Positions 25,439-34,542 are shown, counted from the first letter of the stretch. The stretch: DNA of 64,000 nucleotides from Larkinella knui (GCF_003858645.1 NZ_RQJP01000001.1:1769487-1833486), one strand, 5' to 3'. Notes: generated by a model from the sequence alone, not told the origin. A program made the numbers and translations.

Positions 25439-26677
25439 CTACGGGAGCTGCTCGTTTTTTTTCTGCAGCAGTTGCTTTTCGGCCAGCGATGAAGTCAGTT
25501 GGATGGCGGCCTGATAATGTTGCCGCGCGCGGTCGGCCTGGTGAAGCTGAGCGTACAGGTCGCCCAGGATGGAGTGGTAATACTGGCTGGTATCCAGTCC
25601 TTTGATTTGCAAAACCGCCAGCAAACCCTCCATGGGTCCTTCTGCTTCGGCCAGCGCCACCGCCCGATTCAGGGCCACAACCGGGCTGGGTTTTCGTTCA
25701 AGCAAGATATTGTAATACCGCAGAATGTCACTCCAGCTCGTTGCCTGGTAGCTTGGTGCGATGCAATGCTGCATGGCAATGATCGCTTCAAGGTGGTATT
25801 CGGTCAGGTCATTGCCCGCTGCCGAAGCCGCCAGCTGGTGTTTACCCTGCGCAATGAGGTCCCGGTTCCAGTGGGTCCGATCCTGATCTTTTAACAGAAC
25901 GATCGCTCCTGACGCATCCGTCCGGGCGTCGAAACGGGCCACCTGAAAGCACATGAGCGCCAGTAAGGCATGCGCAGCCGGCACGGTCGTTTGCGGATTT
26001 TGCGTGAGCAGGAGTGCCAGCCGCATGGCTTCTTCGCACAAATCCTGCCGGATGAGCGTGTCAGGATGCGATGAGGTATAGCCTTCGTTAAACAACAGAT
26101 AAATACTTTTTAAAACCGCATCAACGCGGATGGGCAGTTGTGGACCGGACGGTACTTCGAGCCGGATTTCGTTCGAGCGAACCTTTTCTTTGGCGCGGTA
26201 AAGCCGCTTGGTTATGGTTTCTTCGCTGGTCAGAAAGGCATTGGCAATCTCACGAATACTTAATCCACACAGAATTTTCAGACACATCGCCACCTGCGAC
26301 TCGAACGGTAGCGACGGATGGCAGCAGGCAAACAACATGCGCAACTGGCTGTCGTTGATCTCCTCTTCGAAAAAAAACCGCTCCATCATTTCTGCTTGCT
26401 GGTGTTCACTGGCCAACTCTCCGCTGATTTGCCGGAAAAGCTTTTCGCGACGAACCAGATCCAGGGCTTTATTTTTTGCCACCCGATACAGCCAGGCCGA
26501 CGGGTTTTCGGGAATGCCCTGGAACGGCCAGTTTCGCAGCGCCTGAACCATCGCATCCTGCACAATATCCTCCGCGATCCCGATGCGGTCGAAACCCAGC
26601 ATCGTTGCCAATACCGATACCATCCGGCCTGCTTCATGCCGGAAAAGGTGAGCAACAAGGGTGTGCGGTTCAGACAT
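25439..26677 (-). CDS. RNA polymerase sigma factor, ECF42-type with C-terminal TPR extension
   Basis: From the ATG at 26677 the protein has 412 residues. The longer frame upstream passes through an inverted repeat and is rejected. Sigma region 2 is visible (EDIVQDAMVQALRNWPF, then AWLYRVAKNKALDLVRREK), and region 4 (LSIREIANAFLTSEETITKRLYRAKEKV). Beyond these is a long helical C-terminal domain (PIRVDAVLKSIYLLFNEGY; DUF6596-type) with TPR-like repeats. This architecture plus the upstream DGPF/YCII partner defines the ECF42 group. These lack a classical anti-sigma factor; control is thought to work through the C-terminal extension. The target genes are unknown. Confidence 0.9.
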   Translation of the reverse strand: MSEPHTLVAHLFRHEAGRMVSVLATMLGFDRIGIAEDIVQDAMVQALRNWPFQGIPENPSAWLYRVAKNKALDLVRREKLFRQISGELASEHQQAEMMERFFFEEEINDSQLRMLFACCHPSLPFESQVAMCLKILCGLSIREIANAFLTSEETITKRLYRAKEKVRSNEIRLEVPSGPQLPIRVDAVLKSIYLLFNEGYTSSHPDTLIRQDLCEEAMRLALLLTQNPQTTVPAAHALLALMCFQVARFDARTDASGAIVLLKDQDRTHWNRDLIAQGKHQLAASAAGNDLTEYHLEAIIAMQHCIAPSYQATSWSDILRYYNILLERKPSPVVALNRAVALAEAEGPMEGLLAVLQIKGLDTSQYYHSILGDLYAQLHQADRARQHYQAAIQLTSSLAEKQLLQKKNEQLP

Positions 26678-26687
26678 GGGGTTAAAA

Positions 26688-26765
26688 AATGATGAGTTAT
26701 GAATGATGAACGATGAATGTGCTGACGCATCAAAATTCATCGTTCATCATTCATAACTCATCATT
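26688..26765. repeat. Perfect 31-bp inverted repeat between sigma factor and DGPF gene
   Basis: Arms 26688-26718 and 26735-26765 are perfectly complementary over 31 bases (outer AATGATGAGTTATGAATGAT) around a 16-base loop holding GTGCTGACGCATCAAA. It fills nearly all of the gap between the DGPF/YCII gene and the sigma gene on the reverse strand. The loop core GCTGACGCAT also occurs in the repeat at 22750-22810. The near-perfect arms suggest a recent or gene-converted element. Confidence 0.85.
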
Positions 26766-26768
26766 CAA

Positions 26769-27122
26769 TTACATGAATTTCTGAATCTGCCGCACTTCCA
26801 CTTTTCCACCGGTATCAAACATGGGGCAGCCTTGGGCGAGGGAAATGGCTTCGTCGAAACTGTCGGCGTTGAAAACCATGTATCCGCCCACAATTTCTTT
26901 GCCTTCCGTATACGGGCCGTCCGTAACCACTTTCCCGCCCCCGGTCAGCACTTTACCTTCCGGCAACAGCCCTTCGGTTCCGACCAGTTTTCCCTGGGCG
27001 GCAATCCCGCCAATCCAGGTGTTCCATTTTTCAATTTCGGCCTGAAAATCTTCGGGCGACAACGCCTGAAACATCGTTTCATCCATTCGTTGTCCGTGGA
27101 AGATGAGCATAAATTTTTCCAT
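26769..27122 (-). CDS. YCII-related DGPF-domain protein, ECF42 partner
   Basis: The protein has 117 residues. It begins EKFMLIFHGQRMDE, contains VVTDGPYTEGKEIVGGYMVF and ends GGKVEVRQIQKF; this is the DGPF/PhnB-YCII form of small ferredoxin-fold protein. Genes of this kind lie next to ECF42 sigma factors in many bacteria and are the main known targets of them. Here it lies just upstream of the sigma gene on the same strand, separated by the perfect inverted repeat, so likely expressed with it. Its biochemical activity is unknown. Confidence 0.88.
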   Translation of the reverse strand: MEKFMLIFHGQRMDETMFQALSPEDFQAEIEKWNTWIGGIAAQGKLVGTEGLLPEGKVLTGGGKVVTDGPYTEGKEIVGGYMVFNADSFDEAISLAQGCPMFDTGGKVEVRQIQKFM

Positions 27123-27430
27123 GTGCGTACGTAAAGTTTGAGGTGATTAATTCATTTTTGACGGTAAGACGAACGAAGAAATGGAAACCGGACAGGAAAT
27201 TCAAAACTTTTTTTCAGTCGGCCGTTTTTCCTGCGTCAACAGGAACACCCAAACCAATAACCAACTTATTATCAGTAGTTTATTTATTTGTGAATACTAC
27301 CTTTCGGAACTAACTGATAAAGTCAGAACGCGGACTAAACGGAATGAATGGATCCATCCGGATTTTAATCCAGGTGAATCTGTTCAATCCGTTTAATCCG
27401 CGTTCCCAATCAAAATCGTACCTTTACAGT
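27123..27430. other. 308-bp divergent intergenic region
   Basis: It lies between the DGPF gene (reverse) and the threonylcarbamoyl-AMP synthase gene (forward). It holds the inverted repeat at 27326-27405 and, at 27419-27426, a TACCTTTA element five bases before the ATG that resembles the Bacteroidota -7 box (7 of 8). Nothing coding was seen. Confidence 0.5.
27326..27405. repeat. Intergenic inverted repeat (23-bp arms) of the CGCGGATTAAACGGATT type
   Basis: Arms 27326-27348 and 27383-27405 pair at 21 of 23 positions (GAACGCGGAxTAAACGGA). The 34-base loop is itself rich in GGATT/AATCC pairs. It lies upstream of the threonylcarbamoyl-AMP synthase gene. The sequence type recurs in intergenic regions of many Bacteroidota from general knowledge; its function is unknown. 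Confidence 0.65.
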
Positions 27431-28387
27431 ATGGTACAAATTGGAACGGACGTACAAAAAGCAAAAGACTATCTGGAGTCGGGGCAGGTGATCGGCATAC
27501 CCACCGAAACGGTTTATGGACTGGCAGGAAATGCCCTGAATCCGGATGCGGTTCTGCAAATTTTCAAGGTAAAAAACCGCCCCTCCTTCGATCCACTCAT
27601 CGTCCATACCGATTCGATCGATAAAGTTGAGTCGTTTGTCACCCAAATACCGGAACCAGCCCGACGCCTTGCGGAACGGTTCTGGCCGGGTCCATTGACG
27701 ATTTTATTGCCCAAAAAAGCCATCATTCCCGACCTGGTTTCGTCGGGTCTGGAAACCGTTGCCATCCGGATTCCCAACCACCCGCTGGCGCTCAAACTGC
27801 TCGCCATGCTGGATTTCCCGCTGGCAGCTCCGAGTGCCAATCCATTCGGCTACATCAGTCCAACCACGGCCCGGCACGTCGCCGAGCAGTTGGGCCACCA
27901 GATTCCGTACGTACTGGACGGCGGCTCGTCGCAGGTCGGCATCGAATCGACCATCATCGGTTTTGCCGAAGGCGGGCCGATTGTTTACCGGCTGGGCGGG
28001 ATGACGCTGGAAAAGCTGGAAGCGATTGTCGGGCGGGTTTCCGTTCGCAGTCACTCGACGTCCAATCCCAAAGCGCCGGGGATGTTGAGCAGTCACTACG
28101 CACCCCGCAAGCCGCTTTTGCTAAAAAAACCGGAGGAAGCCCTGGCAACCTACAAGCCCGAGCGAATTGGCGTGCTGGCCTTTGAAGAAATTACGCGGCT
28201 GATTCCGGTGGAGCACCAGCAGATTCTGTCGGTTACGGGGGATGTTTCTGAAGCGGCCAAGAACCTGTTTGCGGCCATGCGCGCCCTGGATGCGTTCGAT
28301 ATCGACGTCATTATTACGGAGTTGCTGCCCGAGATGGGTCTGGGCAGGGCGGTAAACGACCGGCTGCGCCGGGCGGCTTTCAAGTAG
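27431..28387 (+). CDS. L-threonylcarbamoyladenylate synthase (Sua5/YrdC/YciO family)
   Basis: From the ATG at 27431 the protein has 318 residues; the longer frame upstream lies in an inverted repeat. The YrdC domain is complete: IGIPTETVYGLAGNAL, IFKVKNRPSFDPLIVH, ERFWPGPLTILL and APSANPFGYISPT. The extra C-terminal Sua5 domain (from about residue 205) has LSSHYAPRKP linker. The enzyme makes threonylcarbamoyl-AMP from Thr, bicarbonate and ATP, the first step in t6A modification at position 37 of ANN-decoding tRNAs. It is a housekeeping cytoplasmic enzyme. The gene is alone between two non-coding regions. Confidence 0.93.
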   Translation: MVQIGTDVQKAKDYLESGQVIGIPTETVYGLAGNALNPDAVLQIFKVKNRPSFDPLIVHTDSIDKVESFVTQIPEPARRLAERFWPGPLTILLPKKAIIPDLVSSGLETVAIRIPNHPLALKLLAMLDFPLAAPSANPFGYISPTTARHVAEQLGHQIPYVLDGGSSQVGIESTIIGFAEGGPIVYRLGGMTLEKLEAIVGRVSVRSHSTSNPKAPGMLSSHYAPRKPLLLKKPEEALATYKPERIGVLAFEEITRLIPVEHQQILSVTGDVSEAAKNLFAAMRALDAFDIDVIITELLPEMGLGRAVNDRLRRAAFK

Positions 28388-28622
28388 GGATGAAAGAAAA
28401 GTCAAAAACTCATCTTTTCTTGCGACACCTGAACCGCAACGGTTTTTTGCTGCGCCAAATCAGGTCATTCACACCGCATCAGGCTGCTACGCAAGCCGTT
28501 TCACCCAGTATTCGTCCCGTTTTTCGTGAACGGTAACGGTAACTTGCATCAAAGGTTAGATCTTGCAGGATAAATTAGTTGAACGGTTTTTGAACGAACC
28601 TTCTGCGGCATCTACACCCACC
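28388..28622. other. Non-coding gap before the vWA gene
   Basis: The gap holds a weak imperfect hairpin (ACCTGA...TCAGGT around 28426-28467) that may end the threonylcarbamoyl-AMP synthase transcript. An in-frame TTG at 28563 would extend the vWA protein by 20 residues before a clear signal peptide, so it is not used. No other gene was seen. Confidence 0.35.
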
Positions 28623-31283
28623 ATGCATACCTCTCTTTTTCTCGCCATGTTGTTCGTGGCAGCGTATAGTTCGGCTTTCTCACAGGCGGATCCACCCCAG
28701 CAAACGCTCAATCAATACGTTGCCTTCCTGAATCAGTCGGTGGATGTGGTGGCCGACCGGTTTCAGCTACTGCAGCCGTATTATGCCGCCACGAAACAGT
28801 ACCGCACCCATCCATCGATGCTCCTGCGATTGCCTTCTTCGGGGCCGCTGGAGGAATTTTATTACCGGAAAGCCCTTGAAACCGCCAACAGCCGCCTGAG
28901 TGCGCGGGAAACCCAGCAGCTGAACGCCGAAGCCGAAGCACTCTGGCAACTCCTGGAAGCCTTCGACCAGACGGGAAAATCGCTGGAAACGTATGTCCGG
29001 CTGAATGATTACCAGCGCGACGGGTTGAAAAAATCCGATGTGCTGCTGGCGGAAATGCAGAAACAGGTGGGCCAGATCAGCCGGAAGCGGGAAGCTTTTT
29101 ACCGCCAGATTCAGCGTATTTACCGCATCCATCAACCCTACGATCCCGGCGATGTGTACCTGAAAATGGAACGGGAAATGGTCCAGATTCTGATTCGGGA
29201 GAAACAGACGCTGGCGGGCTGGCCGTATTTTCTCAACGAAGAAACCGGGTCGGGCTGGCCGGTCGACAGCATCCGGGACAGCCTGGTGACCGAGGCCGAA
29301 CGGCTGGCCGATTTTGGCAAAAATGCATCGGCTATCGACTATCCGGCTTCCGGCATGATTAGCGGTTTCAGGAACGCACTGCAATCGATTCTGGAACTTA
29401 AACAGAACGCCGTCAATGCCTATACGTTTACCGCCAGACAGACGGCGCGGCACGGTAATGCGGTTTATCTGAGCCTTATTAATCACTATAATAATGATTT
29501 ACTAGCTTCGTATCAGGCCTTTGTCAAGTACAGCATTCCGGCCAAACGCCTGCTGGAGTATCCCAAATTCTGCCCGGTTTTCGCGCTGGAATCGACCGAA
29601 AAAAACACGCCGAAAACGACGCGAACACCACCGTTCAATGACCTTCCGCTGATTCCGTTCAAAACCAACCCGTCAGCCGCCCCGGCCTCCGAAGCCACTT
29701 TCCACGCGCTGAACGCCTATGTCGACTTCATCAATGAATCCCTTCGGCAGATGAATCACTTGCAGAATCAGGTGCGCGACTACCAGTCGACGGCGGAATA
29801 CCACCGCGATTCGGAGCGGAACCGGCGACACAGTCCGTTGACCTATTCGCACAAGGCATTTGAAATACCGTCGGCCGACTATCAACTTTTAGTCAGCGGA
29901 AGCAAGACGATTCCGGCTGTTTACCGGACAGCCCTCAACGTTCAGGCTGAGGTTTTAATGGCTATTTTGAAGGAAATGGATGGCTTGAGCAGTGAGCTGG
30001 TAGGTTATACGCAGGCGAAACACTATGAGCAGGATGGGCTAAAACGCTCCGATGAGATTCTGGATCGGTATGCGGTTTTGTTCGACATGTTCGATCAGAA
30101 AAAAGAACAGTTGTATACCGATGTGCGCCGGGTTCACGAAAGCTATAAACCCGCCAATCCGGCCAGTTCCTGGCACCTGGCGGGGAATGCGTTGCTCAAA
30201 ACGATCGACGATACCAAAGCGGTTCTGTTTGGTGTCCGGTCGTTTTTGAAAGGAGAAACCGCCCAGATTCCGCCCACGGATAACGTGGCTGCGGACCGCC
30301 GTTCGCTGATCACGGATGAATATAAAAACCTGAAAGGGCTGACCCGTTACGGTCGCAGCAACGGCCTTTGCCCCTACTCGCCGTACGAGGATTTGGCCGA
30401 AAATTCCGGGCGGTTCGGGGAGATGGCGCAGAAGGTAAAACCGGTTTCATCGACCGGCTCCCACCCCTACGAATCGTTTTATTATTTCTACAATAACGAG
30501 TTGGTTTATCAGTACAACAAGTTCAGCGAACTGGCCAAAACCGGTGTTTTGAAAACGATCCTGGAACCCAACGTGTTTGCGTTCCGGCGTCCGATTGGCG
30601 CTAAACCGGACGCCGTGGTTATGGCAAACGTGGAGCCGACGGCCCCGAAACCGGCCAATCCGGTTGTTGAGAAAACCGAGCCAACCATCCCGAAACCGGC
30701 CAATCCGGCACCAACCGAAGCCGCTCCAACGCTGGACGGCTTTGCAATCAACAACCTGGTGTTGCTCCTCGACGTGTCGGCATCCATGGAGTCGCCGTAT
30801 AAATTGCCGCTGCTGAAAAAATCCATTAAATCGCTGCTGCCGCTGCTGCGTTCCGAAGATCAGGTCTCGATTGTCGTGTATTCGGGAAAAGCCCGGGTGG
30901 TTTTGCCGCCAACCTCCGGCACAAAGACGACCGAAATTGCCCAGGCCATCGACCAGCTCAAATCGACGGGCGAAACCGACGGGAACGACGGCATCCGAAC
31001 GGCGTATAAGGTGGTCGGGAAACACTTCATACCGTCGGGCAACAACCGGATTATTCTGGCAACCGACGGCGAATTTCCGATCAGCGAATCGGTTTATGAA
31101 TTAGTCGGACAATCGGCCCGTAAAGACATCAATCTTACAGTGTTAACCTTTAGTCGAAATGTGATTAATTCAGTAAATCTAAAAAGGCTAGCGGCCTTAG
31201 GCCAAGGTAATTACGAGCATGTTACTGAATCAAAGGCTCAGTTACAATTGATTCTGGAAGCTCAGGCCAAAAAGGTACCCTAA
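28623..31283 (+). CDS. Secreted von Willebrand factor A-domain protein with duplicated N-terminal module
   Basis: From the ATG at 28623 the protein has 886 residues, with signal peptide MHTSLFLAMLFVAAYSSAFS. Two related helical modules of about 275 residues each follow (about 28-303 and 362-636). Paired landmarks are LNQYVAFLNQSV/LNAYVDFINESL, YQRDGLKKSD/YEQDGLKRSD, FYRQIQRIYRIHQPYDP/LYTDVRRVHESYKPANP and HYNNDLLASYQAF/FYNNELVYQYNKF. A Pro/Lys/Glu-rich linker with PKPANP repeated leads to a C-terminal vWA domain with the DVSASM metal-site motif near residue 717 and a second acidic loop ATDGEF. The vWA domain binds divalent cations and protein partners. The protein's role is unknown; the repeated module was not recognised. 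Confidence 0.8.
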   Translation: MHTSLFLAMLFVAAYSSAFSQADPPQQTLNQYVAFLNQSVDVVADRFQLLQPYYAATKQYRTHPSMLLRLPSSGPLEEFYYRKALETANSRLSARETQQLNAEAEALWQLLEAFDQTGKSLETYVRLNDYQRDGLKKSDVLLAEMQKQVGQISRKREAFYRQIQRIYRIHQPYDPGDVYLKMEREMVQILIREKQTLAGWPYFLNEETGSGWPVDSIRDSLVTEAERLADFGKNASAIDYPASGMISGFRNALQSILELKQNAVNAYTFTARQTARHGNAVYLSLINHYNNDLLASYQAFVKYSIPAKRLLEYPKFCPVFALESTEKNTPKTTRTPPFNDLPLIPFKTNPSAAPASEATFHALNAYVDFINESLRQMNHLQNQVRDYQSTAEYHRDSERNRRHSPLTYSHKAFEIPSADYQLLVSGSKTIPAVYRTALNVQAEVLMAILKEMDGLSSELVGYTQAKHYEQDGLKRSDEILDRYAVLFDMFDQKKEQLYTDVRRVHESYKPANPASSWHLAGNALLKTIDDTKAVLFGVRSFLKGETAQIPPTDNVAADRRSLITDEYKNLKGLTRYGRSNGLCPYSPYEDLAENSGRFGEMAQKVKPVSSTGSHPYESFYYFYNNELVYQYNKFSELAKTGVLKTILEPNVFAFRRPIGAKPDAVVMANVEPTAPKPANPVVEKTEPTIPKPANPAPTEAAPTLDGFAINNLVLLLDVSASMESPYKLPLLKKSIKSLLPLLRSEDQVSIVVYSGKARVVLPPTSGTKTTEIAQAIDQLKSTGETDGNDGIRTAYKVVGKHFIPSGNNRIILATDGEFPISESVYELVGQSARKDINLTVLTFSRNVINSVNLKRLAALGQGNYEHVTESKAQLQLILEAQAKKVP

Positions 31284-31345
31284 AAACCTGAGCGATTTCG
31301 CAGTTGCCTTTCAATCCGGCGGAAGCCCGGCATCGAATTCGGTAA

Positions 31346-31365
31346 TATCCTCAAATTACAGGATA
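31346..31365 (+). promoter_or_regulatory. Palindromic operator candidate before the response regulator
   Basis: TATCCTCAAATTACAGGATA has TATCCT/AGGATA half-sites. A near-identical copy lies at 34599-34618 before the histidine kinase gene. A weaker, related half (ATCCCTGAAATTGTGGAT) follows at 31370-31387. It lies 169 bases before the response regulator start. It likely binds the LuxR-type response regulator encoded here. Confidence 0.5.
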
Positions 31366-31534
31366 TAAAATCCCTGAAATTGTGGATGGTCAGGTGACAC
31401 AAAAGCCCCGACCTTTACAGCGTTTTACGGTTTAGCACATTTATTCCCGATCCGATTACATTGATTGACAGATTGTTGACTTTTGATTGTATATTGATCC
31501 GATTGCAACCGGTTTGTCGTCGATACTCACACCC

Positions 31535-32176
31535 ATGCGTATTCTCGTTGCTGAAGATCACCGAATTATTCTGGACAGCCTTGCCCTGCTTTTGTCGACA
31601 ATAGAGGGTGTCGAGGTTGTATCGAAACACACGAATGGCCGGCAAGTGCTGACCAGGCTGGAAATTGAGCCAACCATCGATCTCGTCGTATCGGACGTAC
31701 AAATGCCCATCATGGGCGGTATTGAGCTGACGCTTCAACTCCGCGCACGGTTTCCGCATGTCAAGATCTGTTTGCTGACGGTGGCCGACCAGCCCGAAGC
31801 CATCAAAGAGGCCATTCGGGCCGGAGCGGACGGATATGTGCTGAAGAGTGCCGAACGGAGCGAACTGGAAACCGCTTTGAACACGATCATGCGGGGCAAT
31901 AAATTTTACAGCGAACAGGTACTGATGCAGTTGGCCCACGATACGGGCCTGGAAATTACGACCGATCCTGATAAACCGCAGAAAATTGCGATCACTGCGC
32001 GTGAACTGGATGTGTTGAGATTAATTGCGCAGGAATTTTCGGGGACGCAGATTGCCGAAAAACTGTTCATCAGCCCGACCACCGTTGAAACGCACCGCAA
32101 ACACCTGATGCAGAAACTGGGCGTGCAGACGACGGTTGGTTTAGTAAAGTACGCGATCAAATACAATCTTATTTAA
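31535..32176 (+). CDS. LuxR/NarL-family response regulator
   Basis: From the ATG at 31535 the protein has 213 residues. The receiver domain begins MRILVAEDH with acidic Glu7-Asp8, phosphoacceptor Asp54 in VVSDVQMP, and Lys in YVLKSAE. The C-terminal LuxR-type helix-turn-helix reads ITARELDVLRLIAQEFSGTQIAEKLFISPTTVETHRKHL. The histidine kinase at 32575-34542 is its probable partner. They are convergent, with a small gene between, and both carry the same palindrome upstream. The signal and target genes are unknown. Confidence 0.92.
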   Translation: MRILVAEDHRIILDSLALLLSTIEGVEVVSKHTNGRQVLTRLEIEPTIDLVVSDVQMPIMGGIELTLQLRARFPHVKICLLTVADQPEAIKEAIRAGADGYVLKSAERSELETALNTIMRGNKFYSEQVLMQLAHDTGLEITTDPDKPQKIAITARELDVLRLIAQEFSGTQIAEKLFISPTTVETHRKHLMQKLGVQTTVGLVKYAIKYNLI

Positions 32177-32209
32177 CCCAGTTGTTTCACTTTAAACCCC
32201 GCTTTCCTA

Positions 32210-32551
32210 ATGGAAAATGAAATCTATGTCCTATTCCAGGGTTCAGCACAACTTAAGCCTGTCAGTGCCGAAAAGCTTGAGCTTATTTTTCTGGATGATA
32301 ATGGAAATCCCACGAAAAGGGCCATCACCTTCAGCGCCACCAAAGATCCAGATACGGGCGAAACGAAGCCGCTTATGTTCAAAGCAGCTTCGTTAGACCT
32401 GATACTACAATGTGATAAGGCCAACTTCGAAGCGCTCGAACGAAGCGGGGAAGTGAACCAATATTTTCCGAAGACCTACTACAAAATTACAGAAACCGAC
32501 CTAAACCGAAATGTTATGAATCCGCCTGATCCCCCAATCGGACGGGGCTAA
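32210..32551 (+). CDS. Small hypothetical protein
   Basis: The protein has 113 residues with no signal peptide. It starts 33 bases after the response regulator on the same strand and is probably co-transcribed. The sequence (LELIFLDDNGNPTKRAITFSATKDPDTGET; then YFPKTYYKITETDLNRN) looks like a small beta-rich domain. The C-terminus is a short Pro-rich tail (NPPDPPIGRG). No family was recognised. Its stop lies 23 bases from the convergent kinase gene. Confidence 0.6.
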   Translation: MENEIYVLFQGSAQLKPVSAEKLELIFLDDNGNPTKRAITFSATKDPDTGETKPLMFKAASLDLILQCDKANFEALERSGEVNQYFPKTYYKITETDLNRNVMNPPDPPIGRG

Positions 32552-32574
32552 TCAAAACCGGGTCCGGATTTTGT

Positions 32575-34542
32575 TCAAGCGACATTCCCATTGGAACGAA
32601 CGGTTTCAATGGGAATTTTTATCAGTATCCAGGTGCCTTTTTCCGGTGGCAATACCGTGTTGAAGGTGCCGCCCAGTGAATCCAAACGCGTCTGAATGTT
32701 TTGCAGCCCTACGCCCCGTTTGGGCTGATGCAGCAGCAGCCCGATGCCGTCGTCCATCACGGACAAATCCACTCCGGTATCGGTTCGGAATAAGGTAATG
32801 GCAACGGTGGTAGCTTTGGCGTGCTTGATGACGTTATTGATCAATTCGAACACAATACTGTAGATATTGAACTCGATTTCTACCGGTAGCCGGTTTTGTA
32901 AACCGGTGATGGTGAGCGAGAAATCCAGCGGTAAACTTTGCCTTAACTGATCGATAAGCGTATGCAGTGCGAACGACAACCCTTCCCGCTCCAATTCGGC
33001 CGGAAGAATGTTGTGTGAGATATTCCGAACTTCGGCATACGCGTTTTGGATCAGGTGTTTCAGGTTCCCATACACGGACTGTTCGGACTCCGACAGATTG
33101 ATGGGATTAATCGACTGAATGCTCATGTTAACCGCACTCAGGAGGCCGCTCAGGTTGTCGTGCAGTTCCAGGGCAACCCGTTTGCGCTCAATGGTTTGTC
33201 CTTTGTAAATAGCCTCTTTTATTTTCTCATTTTGACTGGCAAGTTCCCGATTGGCTTTGACAAGTTCTGCCGTCCGCTCTTCGACCCGAATCTCCAGCGT
33301 TTTATTACTGTCGGCCAGCTGCTCCCGGGCGGTTTCCAGCAAAGCCTTCTGCCGGTCGATCTCCCGGTTTTTAGCTTGCAGCCGCTTGTTGTTCCAATAG
33401 AGTAAAACCGCAACGAGCATGATGACCCCGATTCCTCCAAACAGCAGGCTTTGGGTTTGCGCCATTCGCTGATTCTCGTTCTCCTGCTGCAGCTGAATCA
33501 CCCGCACTTTTCTCAGCTCATTGGTTTTCTCAATATTGTCATAATCAGCCTTTAGCAAGCCGATCCGCTGCTGATTATTTTCTTTGGAAAGGCTGTCTTT
33601 CAACTGAACATAGCTTTCGTGCGCCTTCAGGGCCCGGGCAGGCTGACCGGTTTGCTTGAAAATTTTATAGAACGTCTCTTCCGATTCGGCAGCAATACCG
33701 CTATTCTTCACGAGCACCGCCGTTTGTCGGGCTCTGGTGCAGTAGGATAAGGCCTGCGGCCAGTTTTTCTGCAGAACGTATACTTCGGCAATATGAAGCA
33801 GGATGCTGCCTTCCAGATCGACACTGCCTATTTGCCGGCACAGGGCCAGTGCTTTTTTATAATATTCCAGCGCTTGTGTGGGCTTGCCCATCTTTTGATA
33901 GACCCATCCGATGGCGTGCATCCCCTGCGATTCAAACCACGATTTATGCTCACGCCGTGCGAGCTTATACAGGTGCTGATTTACCTTCAAGGCGGCATCC
34001 AACTTGCCCTGTTCCCGGTAAATGGCCCCCAGTACGTTCAGAATGGATAACTGTATGGTCACGTCCGGATGTTTGCCCAAAACCGCCAGCCCCTGTTGAC
34101 AGAGCGTTATGGCTTTTTCATATTCTTTGAGACTGGTATAGGCGTGGGCCAACCCGCTATAACATCTCACCACCCGGGCGTATTGTTCTAGTTTTTCAGC
34201 CAGGGTCAGTGCTTTATAATAGATCAGAATACTCTGGTGGTGGTTCCCCCGGATTTGGTATAGATACCCGGCATACTGATAGGCATAGATAAGTTCTTTC
34301 GTCCGCTTTGAATCTTCACAAAGTTTAATCAACTGCGCATTGTAGTAAGCCGAGGTATCAATATTTACATCCGAATAGGCACGCATGAGTTCTTTTAAAA
34401 CCTCACCGCGGAGCGTGTCGGTGCGGTATCCGGCGGGTTGCCTCTGCAAACTTCTCAACTCCCGTTTCAGGCTATCGATCTTCAGCTTCTGAGAAAACCC
34501 GGCGTGTGCAACCAGAATCAGGCAAAGGAGCAGATTTTTCAT
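32575..34542 (-). CDS. TPR-containing sensor histidine kinase (NarL/DesK-type)
   Basis: The protein has 655 residues. A signal peptide (to about residue 18) is followed by a periplasmic tetratricopeptide region (residues about 30-350; ALEYYKKALALCRQIGS, WPQALSYCTRARQTA), one transmembrane segment (LLFGGIGVIMLVAVLLYW), a coiled coil, and a HisKA_3 dimerisation domain with the phosphorylated His in VALELHDNLSGLLSAVN near residue 457. The ATPase domain has FELINNVIKHAKAT and DDGIGLLL boxes. It most likely phosphorylates the LuxR regulator encoded convergently. A palindrome shared with that gene lies 57 bases upstream of its start. Confidence 0.9.
   Translation of the reverse strand: MKNLLLCLILVAHAGFSQKLKIDSLKRELRSLQRQPAGYRTDTLRGEVLKELMRAYSDVNIDTSAYYNAQLIKLCEDSKRTKELIYAYQYAGYLYQIRGNHHQSILIYYKALTLAEKLEQYARVVRCYSGLAHAYTSLKEYEKAITLCQQGLAVLGKHPDVTIQLSILNVLGAIYREQGKLDAALKVNQHLYKLARREHKSWFESQGMHAIGWVYQKMGKPTQALEYYKKALALCRQIGSVDLEGSILLHIAEVYVLQKNWPQALSYCTRARQTAVLVKNSGIAAESEETFYKIFKQTGQPARALKAHESYVQLKDSLSKENNQQRIGLLKADYDNIEKTNELRKVRVIQLQQENENQRMAQTQSLLFGGIGVIMLVAVLLYWNNKRLQAKNREIDRQKALLETAREQLADSNKTLEIRVEERTAELVKANRELASQNEKIKEAIYKGQTIERKRVALELHDNLSGLLSAVNMSIQSINPINLSESEQSVYGNLKHLIQNAYAEVRNISHNILPAELEREGLSFALHTLIDQLRQSLPLDFSLTITGLQNRLPVEIEFNIYSIVFELINNVIKHAKATTVAITLFRTDTGVDLSVMDDGIGLLLHQPKRGVGLQNIQTRLDSLGGTFNTVLPPEKGTWILIKIPIETVRSNGNVA

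Noticed and set aside
26678-26740. N-terminal extension of the sigma factor gene
   Set aside because: The extra residues are encoded by one arm of the perfect inverted repeat; ATG at 26677 gives the normal sigma start.
27181-27396. Forward 71-residue frame upstream of the t6A synthase gene
   Set aside because: Passes through the inverted repeat and has no recognisable feature.
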